DNA of 64,000 nucleotides from positions 91,014 through 155,013 of the forward strand of contig NZ_QEXM01000036.1 of assembly GCF_004127445.1 (NCBI RefSeq). Direction: 5' to 3'. The notes below the pieces were generated by a model that saw only the letters and a list, made by a program, of their open reading frames with translations, searched no databases and had not been told where the DNA came from. Below, piece by piece: positions 41,714 through 49,861 of the stretch. The translations under genes were made by a program, and so were the position numbers. How positions within the stretch are numbered: position 1 is the first letter of the stretch; each line of letters begins with the position of its first letter. Origin of the DNA: Streptomyces alfalfae (lineage in GTDB: Bacteria; Actinomycetota; Actinomycetes; Streptomycetales; Streptomycetaceae).

Positions 41714-42419
41714 CCTTGGTGATCAGGACGGTCGCGAGGTCACGGACCTTCTTGTTCCGGTTCTGTGAGGCGCGGGGCAGGATCTCGAAGGCCCGCGGAG
41801 CGGTGCAGCGCTGCTGGGCCATGAGGATGCCGAGGGCCTGGTCGATCTGCGTGCGGGAGGCGAGCGCGGCCTGCAAGTGCTCGCTGAACCGGGTCTGTTC
41901 GGCGATCTTGTGGGCCACCCCGATGGCCCCGGCCGCGTGGCCCGCGAATACCGCGGCCTGGTCGCGCACCGGGCCGGAGAAGCCGTCCGGCTCATCGGCG
42001 TAGAGGTTCATCACCCCGGTGCCGCACCGGCCCGGCGGCGCCAGGGGCAGGGCGAGCGCGGAGCGGATGCCGAGCAGCAGGGCGCGCTCGGCGAAGGCCG
42101 GGAAGCGGCCGCTGTCGCTCAGGTCGCTGATCGCGTGTGTCTCACCGGTCCGCAGGGCCTCCAGGCAGGGGCCCTCGCCCATGTCGTACTGCTCCTGGTC
42201 GAAACGGCGGACCGGCTCGTCGCTCGCCGCCGCGGTGCGCAGCCGGCCGGGCGAGGCGAGGGTGATGGAGCAGTGCACCCGGATGGGCAGCAGCTCCGCG
42301 GCGAGGGCCACCAGGTCCTGGAGGAACCCCTCCAGCCGGTCGGAGTCGAGGAGCAGCGACTGTAGTTGTGCCAGGGCCTGCTCCCCGATTCCGGGCAGAC
42401 CTGGCTCTAAGGCGGTCAT
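41553..42419 (-). CDS. GAF-ANTAR regulator with antisense-overlapping tail
   Basis: 288 aa. GAF-like domain at about 15-165 (GFLQDLVALAAELLPIRVHC, YDMGEGPCLEALRTGETHAI, FAERALLLGIRSALALPLAP) and ANTAR domain at about 180-240 (LASRTQIDQALGILMAQQRC, APRAFEILPRASQNRNKKVR). ANTAR domains bind paired hairpins in nascent RNA and prevent termination. Residues after about 240 are Pro/Cys/Gly-rich and read across the convergent phosphoesterase gene, suggesting that the original stop was lost. A SigB-like promoter precedes it. A paralogue is at 59024-59743. Confidence 0.9.
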   Translation of the reverse strand: MTALEPGLPGIGEQALAQLQSLLLDSDRLEGFLQDLVALAAELLPIRVHCSITLASPGRLRTAAASDEPVRRFDQEQYDMGEGPCLEALRTGETHAISDLSDSGRFPAFAERALLLGIRSALALPLAPPGRCGTGVMNLYADEPDGFSGPVRDQAAVFAGHAAGAIGVAHKIAEQTRFSEHLQAALASRTQIDQALGILMAQQRCTAPRAFEILPRASQNRNKKVRDLATVLITKVSGAPPTPTTPLEPQSTPPRPAGSTCGRCGRGGPCGWGRPPCTRPPSSPGRTP

Positions 42420-42465
42420 GGTGCGGGGGCGCCTTTCGTGAGGGGCGGGCATATCCCCCGGGCGA

Positions 42466-42489
42466 GTACCCGTCCGCGGCCCGTCATGC
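42466..42489 (-). promoter_or_regulatory. SigB-like promoter of the GAF-ANTAR gene
   Basis: On the minus strand GCAT (42486-42489) and GGGTAC (42466-42471) are 14 bp apart, fitting the Streptomyces SigB-type pattern GNNT-N14-16-GGGTA[CT]. The predicted start of transcription is about 40 nt before the ATG at 42419. Confidence 0.5.
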
Positions 42490-42636
42490 CAGGGACGTGA
42501 ATCGCATGTGGGTTCGCTCGTTCACCCGGGAGTCGACCGGGACGGTTTCGGTGGCGGCGCTCCGCCGATAGCCTCTTGCCAGAGGCGTAGTCAGGCAGCG
42601 GCTGCCCATGGGCTGAACAGTGCTCTGGAGCTTTCC

Positions 42637-42993
42637 GTGTCCCTGCCGAACCATCCCGTCGACACCGATGCCGACGCCGAACCGATCGTGATCCCGCTGG
42701 CCGAGATCGTCGACCTCGCCAACGCCGAACGGGTCCGTGACGATCTGCGGCGGCTGCTCAGGTCCGCCGGAACGCGCGTCGCCATCGTCGATCTGCGCAC
42801 CCCCTGTCTGACCGCGGCGGCCGTCGGCGTCCTTGAGCGGACGCAGGCGCTGGCGGACCGGCTCGGGGTGCGGCTGCTGGTGGTCGCCCCGCACCGGCTG
42901 ACCCGGCACGTCCTGCGCGTCACCGCGGCCGACGTCTACCTCGCGGTCCACCCCGACCTGCTCTCGGCCCTGCGGGAGGCGGCGGCGGACTGA
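42637..42993 (+). CDS. STAS-domain anti-sigma factor antagonist-like protein
   Basis: 118 aa from a GTG with TGGAG upstream. IVIPLAEIVDLANAERVRDD, then RRLLRSAGTRVAIVDLRTPC and LTAAAVGVLERTQALADRLG follow the STAS fold. At the usual phospho-site the sequence is DLRTPCLTAAAVG, with Thr rather than Ser in the DLSxxxFxD-type motif, so phospho-control is uncertain. C-terminal RLLVVAPHRLTRHVLRVTAA is normal. It may tune a sigma factor through an anti-sigma kinase not present here, possibly the same SigB-type network as its neighbours. Confidence 0.85.
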   Translation: MSLPNHPVDTDADAEPIVIPLAEIVDLANAERVRDDLRRLLRSAGTRVAIVDLRTPCLTAAAVGVLERTQALADRLGVRLLVVAPHRLTRHVLRVTAADVYLAVHPDLLSALREAAAD

Positions 42994-43032
42994 CGGGGCC
43001 GGCCCGCGGAATCGCCCCTCCGCCGCCGGCTT

Positions 43033-43269
43033 CTAACGGGGCGAGGCGGGGTGCAGCTGCCGTCTGGCCACCGCGAGCGCGCTCTGTATGTCGCGGGTCC
43101 CGGTGGAGACGCACAGGGTGTAGGCGACGTCCTCCATGCGCCGGCGGGTCTCGGCGGTTTCGGCGTTCTCGGCGCTCGCGGCGGGGTGTCCGGGCCGTCC
43201 GGGGCGGCGGGCGCTCAGCGCCTCGTAGTTCTCGACCAGGTTGCGCAGCACGGGTTGGGCCATCAGCAC
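43033..43269 (-). CDS. DUF5133 small regulator-like protein (paralogue)
   Basis: 78 aa from a GTG with AAAGGA eight nt upstream; ATG codons at 43278 and 43299 are alternatives. LMAQPVLRNLVENYEALSAR at the start and MEDVAYTLCVSTGTRDIQSA near the end match the protein at 30158-30385 over both conserved blocks, separated by a variable charged segment. Function unknown. A SigB-like promoter at 43312-43336 predicts stress or developmental control. Confidence 0.85.
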   Translation of the reverse strand: MLMAQPVLRNLVENYEALSARRPGRPGHPAASAENAETAETRRRMEDVAYTLCVSTGTRDIQSALAVARRQLHPASPR

Positions 43270-43311
43270 GACAGTCATCCTTTCGGAGCCAAGCGGCATA
43301 CGCTCCCTGCG

Positions 43312-43336
43312 GTACCCCGCCCCAATCCCGACATTC
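43312..43336 (-). promoter_or_regulatory. SigB-like promoter of the DUF5133 gene
   Basis: On the minus strand GAAT (43333-43336) and GGGTAC (43312-43317) are 15 bp apart, matching GNNT-N14-16-GGGTA[CT]. It lies in an unusually A+T-rich 134-bp gap (43270-43403) with three GGGAATG-like words. The predicted 5' leader is about 37 nt. Confidence 0.55.
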
Positions 43337-43403
43337 CCCTTCACTTCTACTGTTTTTTCTCTTCCCGTCATTCTCGCCATTCCCATCATTTCGGGAATGC
43401 TGG

Positions 43404-44465
43404 CTACTCCTGCTGCTCGTCGAGGGTGATGACCACCTTGATGTCGTCCTCGCGCGCGGTGAACGCCTCGGCTGCGCGCTCCAGCGGCACGCGCCTGGTG
43501 ATCATCCGCTCCAGCCAGGAGCGGTCGGCCCATGCGAGGGCGTCCGCCCCCTGCCGGTAGTGGCGGAGGTTGGCGTTGACCGAGCCCACCACCGCGTCGT
43601 TCTCCAGCACCAGTTCCCGGTTGATCGTCCCCGCGTCCACGGAGAGCCGGCGCCCCTTGGGGGAGACGCCGGTCAGGCAGACGATCCCGTACGTCGCCGT
43701 CCCGGCCATCGACTGGAAGACCACGGAGCCCGCGCCGGTCGCCTCGATCACCACGTCGGGGCGGAGCTTGGCGGCGACCTCGCCGATGTCCTCGCTGTGG
43801 TAGGTCGCTCCCAGGTCCCTGACCAGGCCCGGCTTCGGCCCCCCGGTGACCCGGTCCAGTACGTGGACGTCGAGACCGCGCCGCACGCCGAGCAGCGCCG
43901 CCAGCAGGCCGATGGGCCCCGCTCCCGTGACGAGGGCGCGCCGCGGCTCGAACCAGGCGCGGCTGCCGATCCGCTCCACCTGCTCCCACGCCTTGGCCAC
44001 CACCGTGGTCGGTTCGAGCAGCATGCCCACCGATTCCAGGGCCGGGTCGAGCCTGACCGCGTAGTCGCTCTCCACGGTCCAGGTCCGGCCGGCGTAACCG
44101 TGGCGCTCCTTGATGCCGCGCTCGGTGTAGCGGCCGTTGCGGCACATGTCGAACTCGCCGTGCGCGCACGCGCCGCACGGCTCGGGGTCCGGGCGGCGCA
44201 CCACGCCCACCACCAGGTCACCGCAGGCGAAATCGCTGTCCCGCGGCGCCTCGCGCACCCGGCCCAGCGACTCGTGGCCGATGATCAGACGGTCCTCGCC
44301 GGGCGGCGCCCAGCCGTAGTCGCCCGCCACGATCTCCTTGTCGGTGCCGCAGACCCCGACCGCCAGGCCGTCCACCAGCAGCTCGCCCTCGCCGCGCACC
44401 GGATCGGGCATGTCGCGCACGGACAGGGAATCACGGGCGGAGGGTCGGACGGTGACGGCACGCAT
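43404..44465 (-). CDS. zinc-dependent alcohol dehydrogenase (glucose 1-dehydrogenase-like)
   Basis: 353 aa medium-chain dehydrogenase. Catalytic zinc residues are in VGVCGTDKEIVAGDYGWAP and RLIIGHESLGRVREAP. The structural zinc loop is PCGACAHGEFDMCRNGRYTE. The NAD(P) fold has ALVTGAGPIGLLAALLGVRR. The Asp/Glu pattern and IGHES resemble glucose/polyol 1-dehydrogenases. The substrate cannot be set from sequence. ATG start, single gene, divergent from the coiled-coil/Ku pair. Confidence 0.9.
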   Translation of the reverse strand: MRAVTVRPSARDSLSVRDMPDPVRGEGELLVDGLAVGVCGTDKEIVAGDYGWAPPGEDRLIIGHESLGRVREAPRDSDFACGDLVVGVVRRPDPEPCGACAHGEFDMCRNGRYTERGIKERHGYAGRTWTVESDYAVRLDPALESVGMLLEPTTVVAKAWEQVERIGSRAWFEPRRALVTGAGPIGLLAALLGVRRGLDVHVLDRVTGGPKPGLVRDLGATYHSEDIGEVAAKLRPDVVIEATGAGSVVFQSMAGTATYGIVCLTGVSPKGRRLSVDAGTINRELVLENDAVVGSVNANLRHYRQGADALAWADRSWLERMITRRVPLERAAEAFTAREDDIKVVITLDEQQE

Positions 44466-44718
44466 GGGCACTCTCCAGGCTCGGAACGGGGGTGCGGCGG
44501 AACCGGTGGACGGGGCCGCGCGGACGAAGGGGGCCTTTCGTGCCAGAGTGCCCGCCTTCGCGAGCCCCATACGCCGCCGTCGGCATTCCCGGCGCACATG
44601 CCGATCGGCGCGACGCTCCGCATAATCCCCACATAAGCATCTTTACCCAACAACTTCGACATGGTCGAGGTCGAGGTCGGGGGGCGAGCCGCGATCAGGG
44701 GCGGAGAAGGGGGCGTCC

Positions 44719-45639
44719 GTGGACCTGGAGACGGTCGCCGACGAGCTGTACGGACTGCGGCCCGAGGAGTTCACCGCCGCCCGCGACGCGCGCGCTGCTG
44801 CGGCGCGGAAGGCCGGTGACCAGCCGCTCGCCGAGCGGATCAAGGCCCTGCGCCGGCCGAGCCTGTCGGCCTGGGCCAGCAACCTCCTGGTGCGCGGGGA
44901 GCCCGACGAGGTGCCTGCGCTCATCCGCCTGGGCGAGGGGCTGCGCCAGGCGCACCGGGGCATGGACGGGCCGCGGCTCCGCGAGCTGTCACGGCAGGAG
45001 CACGTCCTCGTCGACGCCCTGTCCCGGCAGGCCGGGCGGCTCGCCGCCGACGCGGGCCACGCGATCAGCGAGGACGCCCGCCGCGAGGTCGAGCAGACCC
45101 TGCACGCCGTCCTCGCCGACGAGCGGGCCGCCCGGACATGGGCGGAGGGCAGGCTGACCAGGCCGCTCGACGCCCCCACCGGCTTCGACGCCGCCCTCCG
45201 GGACGTCGGGCCCCGCGAGGAACCCGCCGAGCCGCCGCCGCGGGAGCCCCGCGCACGGCGGGAGCCCCGGAAGCGGGATGCCGCGGCCGATGAGCGCCGG
45301 CGCGCGCTCGCCCGCGCCCGGCAGGAGGCCGAAGAGGCGGACCGCGCACGGCGCGAGCGCGCGGACGAGACGGCGGCGGCCGACGAGCGGGCCGAGGAGG
45401 CGGCGGGCCGGGTGCGCGAGGCGGAGCGGCGTCTCGCGGAGCTGGCGAAGGAACAGCAGAGCGCGGCGGAGCGGCGCCGGGAGGCCCGCTCCGCCGAGCG
45501 TGAGGCGCGGGACGCGGCACAGGCGGCCGACCGCGCGGCACGCGAGGCGGCGAGCCGGGCGGAGAAGGCGTCCGCGCTCCTCGACCGGCTGAGCGCCAAG
45601 GACCCCGACCACCGTGACGGCGAAGGAGACGACGACTGA
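44719..45639 (+). CDS. coiled-coil protein coupled to Ku
   Basis: 306 aa, GTG start with GGAGAAGGGGGCG upstream. The N-terminal about 150 residues are helical and fairly conserved in appearance (VADELYGLRPEEFTAARDAR, RPSLSAWASNLLVRGEPDEV). Residues about 175-290 are a long Ala/Arg/Glu coiled coil (for example RRALARARQEAEEADRARRE), ending in an acidic tail. The TGA overlaps the ATG of the Ku gene (TGATG), so both are co-translated. No known catalytic motif. A role beside Ku in end joining is inference from the coupling. Confidence 0.85.
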   Translation: MDLETVADELYGLRPEEFTAARDARAAAARKAGDQPLAERIKALRRPSLSAWASNLLVRGEPDEVPALIRLGEGLRQAHRGMDGPRLRELSRQEHVLVDALSRQAGRLAADAGHAISEDARREVEQTLHAVLADERAARTWAEGRLTRPLDAPTGFDAALRDVGPREEPAEPPPREPRARREPRKRDAAADERRRALARARQEAEEADRARRERADETAAADERAEEAAGRVREAERRLAELAKEQQSAAERRREARSAEREARDAAQAADRAAREAASRAEKASALLDRLSAKDPDHRDGEGDDD

Positions 45640-46634
45640 TGGCGAGATCGATCTGGAGCGGGGTGCTGACCTTCGGGCTGGTCACGGTCCCCGTGGGCCT
45701 CTTCACCGCGACCGAGGACCACACCATCCACTTCCACCAGCTCCAGCGGGGCACCGGCGACCGCATCCGCTACAAGCGGATCAACGAGCGCACCGGCGAG
45801 GAAGTGCCCACCGACGACATCGTGAAGGGCTACGACCTCGGCCAGGGCGACTACGTCGTCGTCGAACCCGAGGAACTCGACGACATCGCCCCGGGCAAGT
45901 CGAAGGTCATCGACATGACGGGCTTCGTCGACCTCGACCGGATCGAGCCCGTGTACTTCGACCGGACCTACTACGTCGCGCCGCGCGGCAAGGAGTACGT
46001 CAAGGTCTACGAGCTGCTGCGGGCGGCCCTCGAACGGTCGAACAAGGCGGGCATCGCCACCTTCACGATGCGCAGCAAGCAGTACCTCACCGCCCTGCGC
46101 GCCCAGGACGACGTCCTGGTGATGCACACGATGCGCTGGGCGGACGAGGTGCGCGACCCGCGCGAGGACCTGGACGTGATGCCGGCCCGGCGCCCCGAGG
46201 TCGCCGACCGTGAGCTGAGGACGGCCCAGCAGTTGATCGACGCCCTCAGCATCGACTGGGACCCGAACGACTACCACGACACGTACGAGGAGCGCGTCAA
46301 GGAACTCGTCGCGGCCAAACGCGAGGGCAAGGAGGTGGTCGGCGAGGAAGGGCCGCCCGACGCCACGAACGTCGTCGACCTGATGTCGGCGCTGGAGCGG
46401 AGCGTCGAGCGCAACCGGGGCGGAGGCAAGAGCAAGGGCAAGGACGGCCGCCGCAAGGCCCCGGCGAAAACGAGGAAACGGCCGGACGAGGACCTGTCCT
46501 CGCTCACCAAGAGCGAGCTGTACCGGCGCGCGACCGACGCCGACGTCCCGGGCCGCTCGAAGATGAGCCGGGAGCAACTGGTCGAAGCCCTCACGGGGCG
46601 CAAGGCGCGCAAGGGGCGGAAGGCCGCGGCCTGA
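45639..46634 (+). CDS. ku: Ku protein, non-homologous end joining
   Basis: 331 aa. ARSIWSGVLTFGLVTVPVGL at the N-terminus, ITERTGEEVPTDDIVKGYDL-like core (here NERTGEEVPTDDIVKGYDLG) and PVYFDRTYYVAPRGKEYVKV mark a bacterial Ku homodimer that binds DNA ends and recruits LigD. After about residue 255 there is a Lys/Arg-rich extension and a C-terminal SAP/Rho-N-like element (LTKSELYRRATDADVPGRSK, then MSREQLVEALTGR). That element recurs in the small protein at 46692-47018. Long basic tails are known to aid DNA binding in actinobacterial Ku. Confidence 0.95.
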   Translation: MARSIWSGVLTFGLVTVPVGLFTATEDHTIHFHQLQRGTGDRIRYKRINERTGEEVPTDDIVKGYDLGQGDYVVVEPEELDDIAPGKSKVIDMTGFVDLDRIEPVYFDRTYYVAPRGKEYVKVYELLRAALERSNKAGIATFTMRSKQYLTALRAQDDVLVMHTMRWADEVRDPREDLDVMPARRPEVADRELRTAQQLIDALSIDWDPNDYHDTYEERVKELVAAKREGKEVVGEEGPPDATNVVDLMSALERSVERNRGGGKSKGKDGRRKAPAKTRKRPDEDLSSLTKSELYRRATDADVPGRSKMSREQLVEALTGRKARKGRKAAA

Positions 46635-46639
46635 GACCT

Positions 46640-46683
46640 GGCGGGGCGCCCGGGGCGATGGCGATCGCCCCGGGCGCCCCGCC
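46640..46683. terminator. perfect 20-bp inverted repeat, Ku terminator
   Basis: Arms 46640-46659 and 46664-46683 are fully complementary with a 4-nt loop, between the convergent Ku gene and the SAP-like small protein gene. A strong bidirectional terminator. Confidence 0.85.
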
Positions 46684-46691
46684 GTCCCGCG

Positions 46692-47018
46692 TCAGCGCCC
46701 CAGCGCCTTCTTGAGCTGCTGCTTGTTCATCGAGGAGCGGCCCTCGACGTTCTTCTTCTTCGCCTCTTCGTAGAGCTGGTCCCTGGTGGGGCCCTGGGCG
46801 CCGCTGTGCGAGCGCTCCCCGCCGCGCTGCGAGGCGGACTTGGGGTCCTTCGTCGACGTCCTGCTCGCGGTCCTGGACTCGCCGGAGCGGGCGCGCTCCT
46901 TGTTCACCGTGCGCGCCGCGATCTCCTTGGCCCGGCCCTCGGACGCGCCGCGGTCCTCGGCGCTGTCCTTGATGTGCTCGTACTGACGCTCACGCTTCTT
47001 GCTGGATCCAGCCGGCAT
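46692..47018 (-). CDS. small basic protein with C-terminal SAP/Rho-N-like element
   Basis: 108 aa, ATG start. The N-terminal part is strongly charged (KKRERQYEHIKDSAEDRGAS, EIAARTVNKERARSG), then a disordered Ser/Arg/Gly segment, then a C-terminal helical unit PTRDQLYEEAKKKNVEGRSS continuing MNKQQLKKALGR. The last unit is nearly the same as the Ku C-terminus next door. Proteins of this layout are often called plasmid stabilisation proteins without evidence; a small DNA-binding protein is the more cautious label. The convergent gene partner is ku. Confidence 0.85.
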   Translation of the reverse strand: MPAGSSKKRERQYEHIKDSAEDRGASEGRAKEIAARTVNKERARSGESRTASRTSTKDPKSASQRGGERSHSGAQGPTRDQLYEEAKKKNVEGRSSMNKQQLKKALGR

Positions 47019-47317
47019 GACGACCTCGCTTTCTCAGGGCCACCGGTCGCCGAGTGTGCTTGCGGTGGTTCTCTTTGTGGGCATGCGCCCCAGTTTCACA
47101 CCGGTACCCGGGCGCCGCCCGCTCACGCATGGGCCGCGCGGCGCCCGAGCGCGCCGGGGCGGCGCCGGCCGCTGTGGTCCCAACGGCCGGCGCCCGGCCC
47201 TCGCGTACGAGGACCAGTTGCACGGGTGATCCGGTTTGGCGAGGCCAATCCCGCCACGCCCGGAGTCTCCGCAATTCCTTCTCATCACGGGCGGGCCGCT
47301 CCGCGGCGCCGCCGCCC
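47019..47317. other. 299-bp gap upstream of the small basic protein
   Basis: Between the start of the basic protein gene and the stop of the short-chain dehydrogenase gene there is no convincing frame. It should hold the promoter of the 46692-47018 gene. I saw no clear hairpin or operator. Confidence 0.5.
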
Positions 47318-48349
47318 TCACGGCTTCCCGTCCCGCTCGTTGTAGGCGCGGGCGGCCCGTTCGTTGAGCGCGCTCCCGGCCCGCTGCACGGCCCGTGCCA
47401 CGGGGCCCCGCGGCGGGTCGACGTCCTTGCCCTCGCGCTGCCCGAGCGGGCCGCCGGGCGCGCTCGGCAGGAGGCGCGCGGCGACGCCGCTGAGCCGGGT
47501 GGTCGCCGCGGGGGCGATGCCGTGTGCCAGGCCTGCGGCGCGTGCCGCCGGGGTGAGCACGAGGCGGGTGCGGCGCCGGACGACGGCCCGCACGATGCGC
47601 TCGGCGGCGCGCCCCGCGTTCATCGACACCAGCGGCGTGCCCGCGAGGGTGGAGAACCACCCGTACTCCTGGCTCCGCGCGCCCCCGAACGTCGCGTGCA
47701 GATGGGAGCCGGTGCGCATCAGGCCGGGATACACGGCGCTCACGCTCACCCCGCTGCCCGCCGTCTCGGCCCGCAGCCCCTCGGCGAGGACGCCGATCGC
47801 CGCCTTGGCGCACGAGTAGGGCAGCAGGTGCGGTACGCCGAGCAGCCCGCCGACGGAGGAGATGAGCGCGAGCCGGCCGCCGGCGGGGCTCTTCCTGAGA
47901 TGGGGAAGGGCTTCGAGGGCCGTGTGCAGGGCGCCGTGGAACATCGTCCGCATGGCGTCCTCGAACTCCTCGGCCCGCAGCGCCTCCAGCGGGGCGACCT
48001 GGATGATGCCGGCGTTGGCGATGACGATGTCGACACCTCCCAGGGCCTCCCGGGCGGCGGTGAACAGCTCGCGTACGCCGGCCTGGTCCCGTACGTCGCA
48101 GACCGTCGTCCGCACGGTCGCCGCCGGGTGACGGGCCAGCAGTTTGGCGCGGGCCCGCTCCAGTTCGGCGCCGTCGCGCGCGGCGATGGTCACGGCGCAG
48201 CCGCGGGCCAGCAGGCGGTCCGCCATGAGCAGGCCGAGGCCGCGCGAGCCGCCGGCCACGACGGCGGAGAGTCCGCCGAGGTCGTCCGCGCTCCCGATGG
48301 TCCCGGTCGTCCTCCGCCGGCTCCCCGTTGTCAATCGGTCGCCGTTCAC
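47318..48349 (-). CDS. short-chain dehydrogenase/reductase
   Basis: 343 aa from a GTG whose first four bases overlap the stop of the alcohol dehydrogenase gene (GTGA). The NAD(P) loop is AVVAGGSRGLGLLMADRLLA (GxxxGxG), then VCDVRDQAGVREL and IVIANAGIIQVAPLEAL. The catalytic triad is Ser in LALISSVGGLLG and Tyr/Lys in LPYSCAKAAIG. A C-terminal extension of about 80 residues (RLVLTPAARAAGLAHG to AYNERDGKP) is unusual. Coupled to the upstream zinc alcohol dehydrogenase, the pair may act on one metabolite. Confidence 0.92.
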   Translation of the reverse strand: MNGDRLTTGSRRRTTGTIGSADDLGGLSAVVAGGSRGLGLLMADRLLARGCAVTIAARDGAELERARAKLLARHPAATVRTTVCDVRDQAGVRELFTAAREALGGVDIVIANAGIIQVAPLEALRAEEFEDAMRTMFHGALHTALEALPHLRKSPAGGRLALISSVGGLLGVPHLLPYSCAKAAIGVLAEGLRAETAGSGVSVSAVYPGLMRTGSHLHATFGGARSQEYGWFSTLAGTPLVSMNAGRAAERIVRAVVRRRTRLVLTPAARAAGLAHGIAPAATTRLSGVAARLLPSAPGGPLGQREGKDVDPPRGPVARAVQRAGSALNERAARAYNERDGKP

Positions 48350-49530
48350 GGCCGCAGCAGTGTCTTGATCATGCCGTCTTCTTTGGCCTGGAACGTCTCG
48401 TACACCTTGGGAGCCTCCTCCAGGGAGACGTGGTGGGTGGCGAAGCCGTCGACTCCGAGCGGGTCCTCGTCGGTGAGCAGCGGCAGGAGGTCGCCGACCC
48501 AGCGGTGGACGTTCGCCTGGCCCATGCGGAACTGCAGCTGCTTGTCGAACATCGTCAGGAGCGGCATCGGGTCGACGGCGCCGCCGTAGACGCCGGAGAG
48601 CGAGACGGTGCCGCCGCGGCGCACGATGTCGATCGCCGCGTACAGGGCGCCCAGACGGTCGATGCCCGCCTTCTCCATGAGCTTCGCGCCGACCGCGTCG
48701 GGCAGCAGCCCCACACCCCACTGGGCGGCCTTGGCCAGCGGCGCGCCATGGGCCTCCATGCCGACGGCGTCGATCACGGCGTCCGTGCCGCGGCCGTCCG
48801 TCAGGTCGCGGATCGCGTCACCGATGTCCTTGCCGTGGCGGCGCAGGTCGAGGGCCTTGACGCCGTCGCGCGACGCCCGGCTCAGCCGGTCGGGCACCAG
48901 GTCGACGCCGACGACCAGACCGGCCCCGCGGTGCAGCGCGATCCGCCCGCACATCGCCCCGATCGGCCCCAGACCGAGCACCGTCACGGTGCCGCCGGGC
49001 GGGATCGCGGCGTACTCGACGGCCTGCCAGGCGGTCGGCAGCACGTCGGAGAGGTAGACGTACCGGTCGTCGGCGGGGCCCTCGGGCACCTTGATGGGCA
49101 GGGTGTTGCCGAACGGCACGCGCATGTACTCGGCCTGACCGCCCGGCACCTGACCGTAGAGCTTGGTGTAGCCGAAGAGGGAGGCGCCGGTGCCCTGGTC
49201 GCGGTTCTGCGTCGTCTCGCACTGGGAGTGCAGTCCGTGGCCGCACATGAAGCACTCGCCGCAGGAGACGTTGAACGGCACGACCACCCGGTCCCCCACG
49301 GCCAGCTCCGTCACACCGGGGCCGATCTCCTCGACCACCCCCATCGGCTCGTGGCCCAGGATGTCACCGGGGTCCAGGAACGGACCGAGGACCTCGTACA
49401 GATGGAGGTCCGAACCGCAGACCCCCGTGGAGGTCACACGGATGATCACGTCGGTCGGATCCTTGATGACCGGGTCGGGAACGGTCTCCACCCGCACGTC
49501 GCGCCTGCCCTGCCACGTCAGTGCCCGCAT
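48346..49530 (-). CDS. zinc-dependent alcohol dehydrogenase (formaldehyde dehydrogenase-like)
   Basis: 394 aa. Catalytic zinc residues in TGVCGSDLHLYEVLGPF and DILGHEPMGVVEEIGPG; structural zinc loop SCGECFMCGHGLHSQCETT; NAD fold VTVLGLGPIGAMCGRIALHR; and a C-terminal YETFQAKEDGMIKTLLRP. The inserted loop SLFGYTKLYGQVPGGQAEYM and the length match the glutathione-independent formaldehyde dehydrogenase-like subgroup. The substrate is unknown. First gene of a two-gene unit with the SDR gene. Confidence 0.92.
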   Translation of the reverse strand: MRALTWQGRRDVRVETVPDPVIKDPTDVIIRVTSTGVCGSDLHLYEVLGPFLDPGDILGHEPMGVVEEIGPGVTELAVGDRVVVPFNVSCGECFMCGHGLHSQCETTQNRDQGTGASLFGYTKLYGQVPGGQAEYMRVPFGNTLPIKVPEGPADDRYVYLSDVLPTAWQAVEYAAIPPGGTVTVLGLGPIGAMCGRIALHRGAGLVVGVDLVPDRLSRASRDGVKALDLRRHGKDIGDAIRDLTDGRGTDAVIDAVGMEAHGAPLAKAAQWGVGLLPDAVGAKLMEKAGIDRLGALYAAIDIVRRGGTVSLSGVYGGAVDPMPLLTMFDKQLQFRMGQANVHRWVGDLLPLLTDEDPLGVDGFATHHVSLEEAPKVYETFQAKEDGMIKTLLRP

Positions 49531-49861
49531 CGCTCACTCCTCGCACCAGCTGTCGGTGATGGCCCTGCTGTCGGCGCGCGGGTTCCCCGGGCCCGAGGTG
49601 TCATGCGACGTCCACGAAGCCGACGCGCGGCACGCCCGATCCCAGCAAACCCACACCCACCCCCACCCGCCAACCGCAACGGGGCGTTCGGGGCACGCCG
49701 CACGAGGTGAGCAAGGCGGTACGGACGTTCGGTCGTGGTGGGGAACCGCTTAACATCCGCGTATGCCCGAGACCGTCGCGCCATGTGCCCCGCGGAACGA
49801 CCCGCGGACCGCTCGGGACGCTGCCGGCTAAAGCGTCTCCCTGTCCGACGCGGACCAGAAG
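49531..49861. other. 331-bp gap upstream of the alcohol dehydrogenase and the broken gene
   Basis: This interval separates the minus-strand dehydrogenase and a plus-strand broken gene. Only short frames with poor codon bias were seen. An A/C-rich patch lies at 49640-49680. It should hold the dehydrogenase promoter; no boxes were assigned. Confidence 0.5.

Noticed and set aside
46692..47018. Plasmid stabilisation function
   Set aside because: The common label has no support here: no toxin-antitoxin partner or partition motif, only a SAP/Rho-N-like unit.
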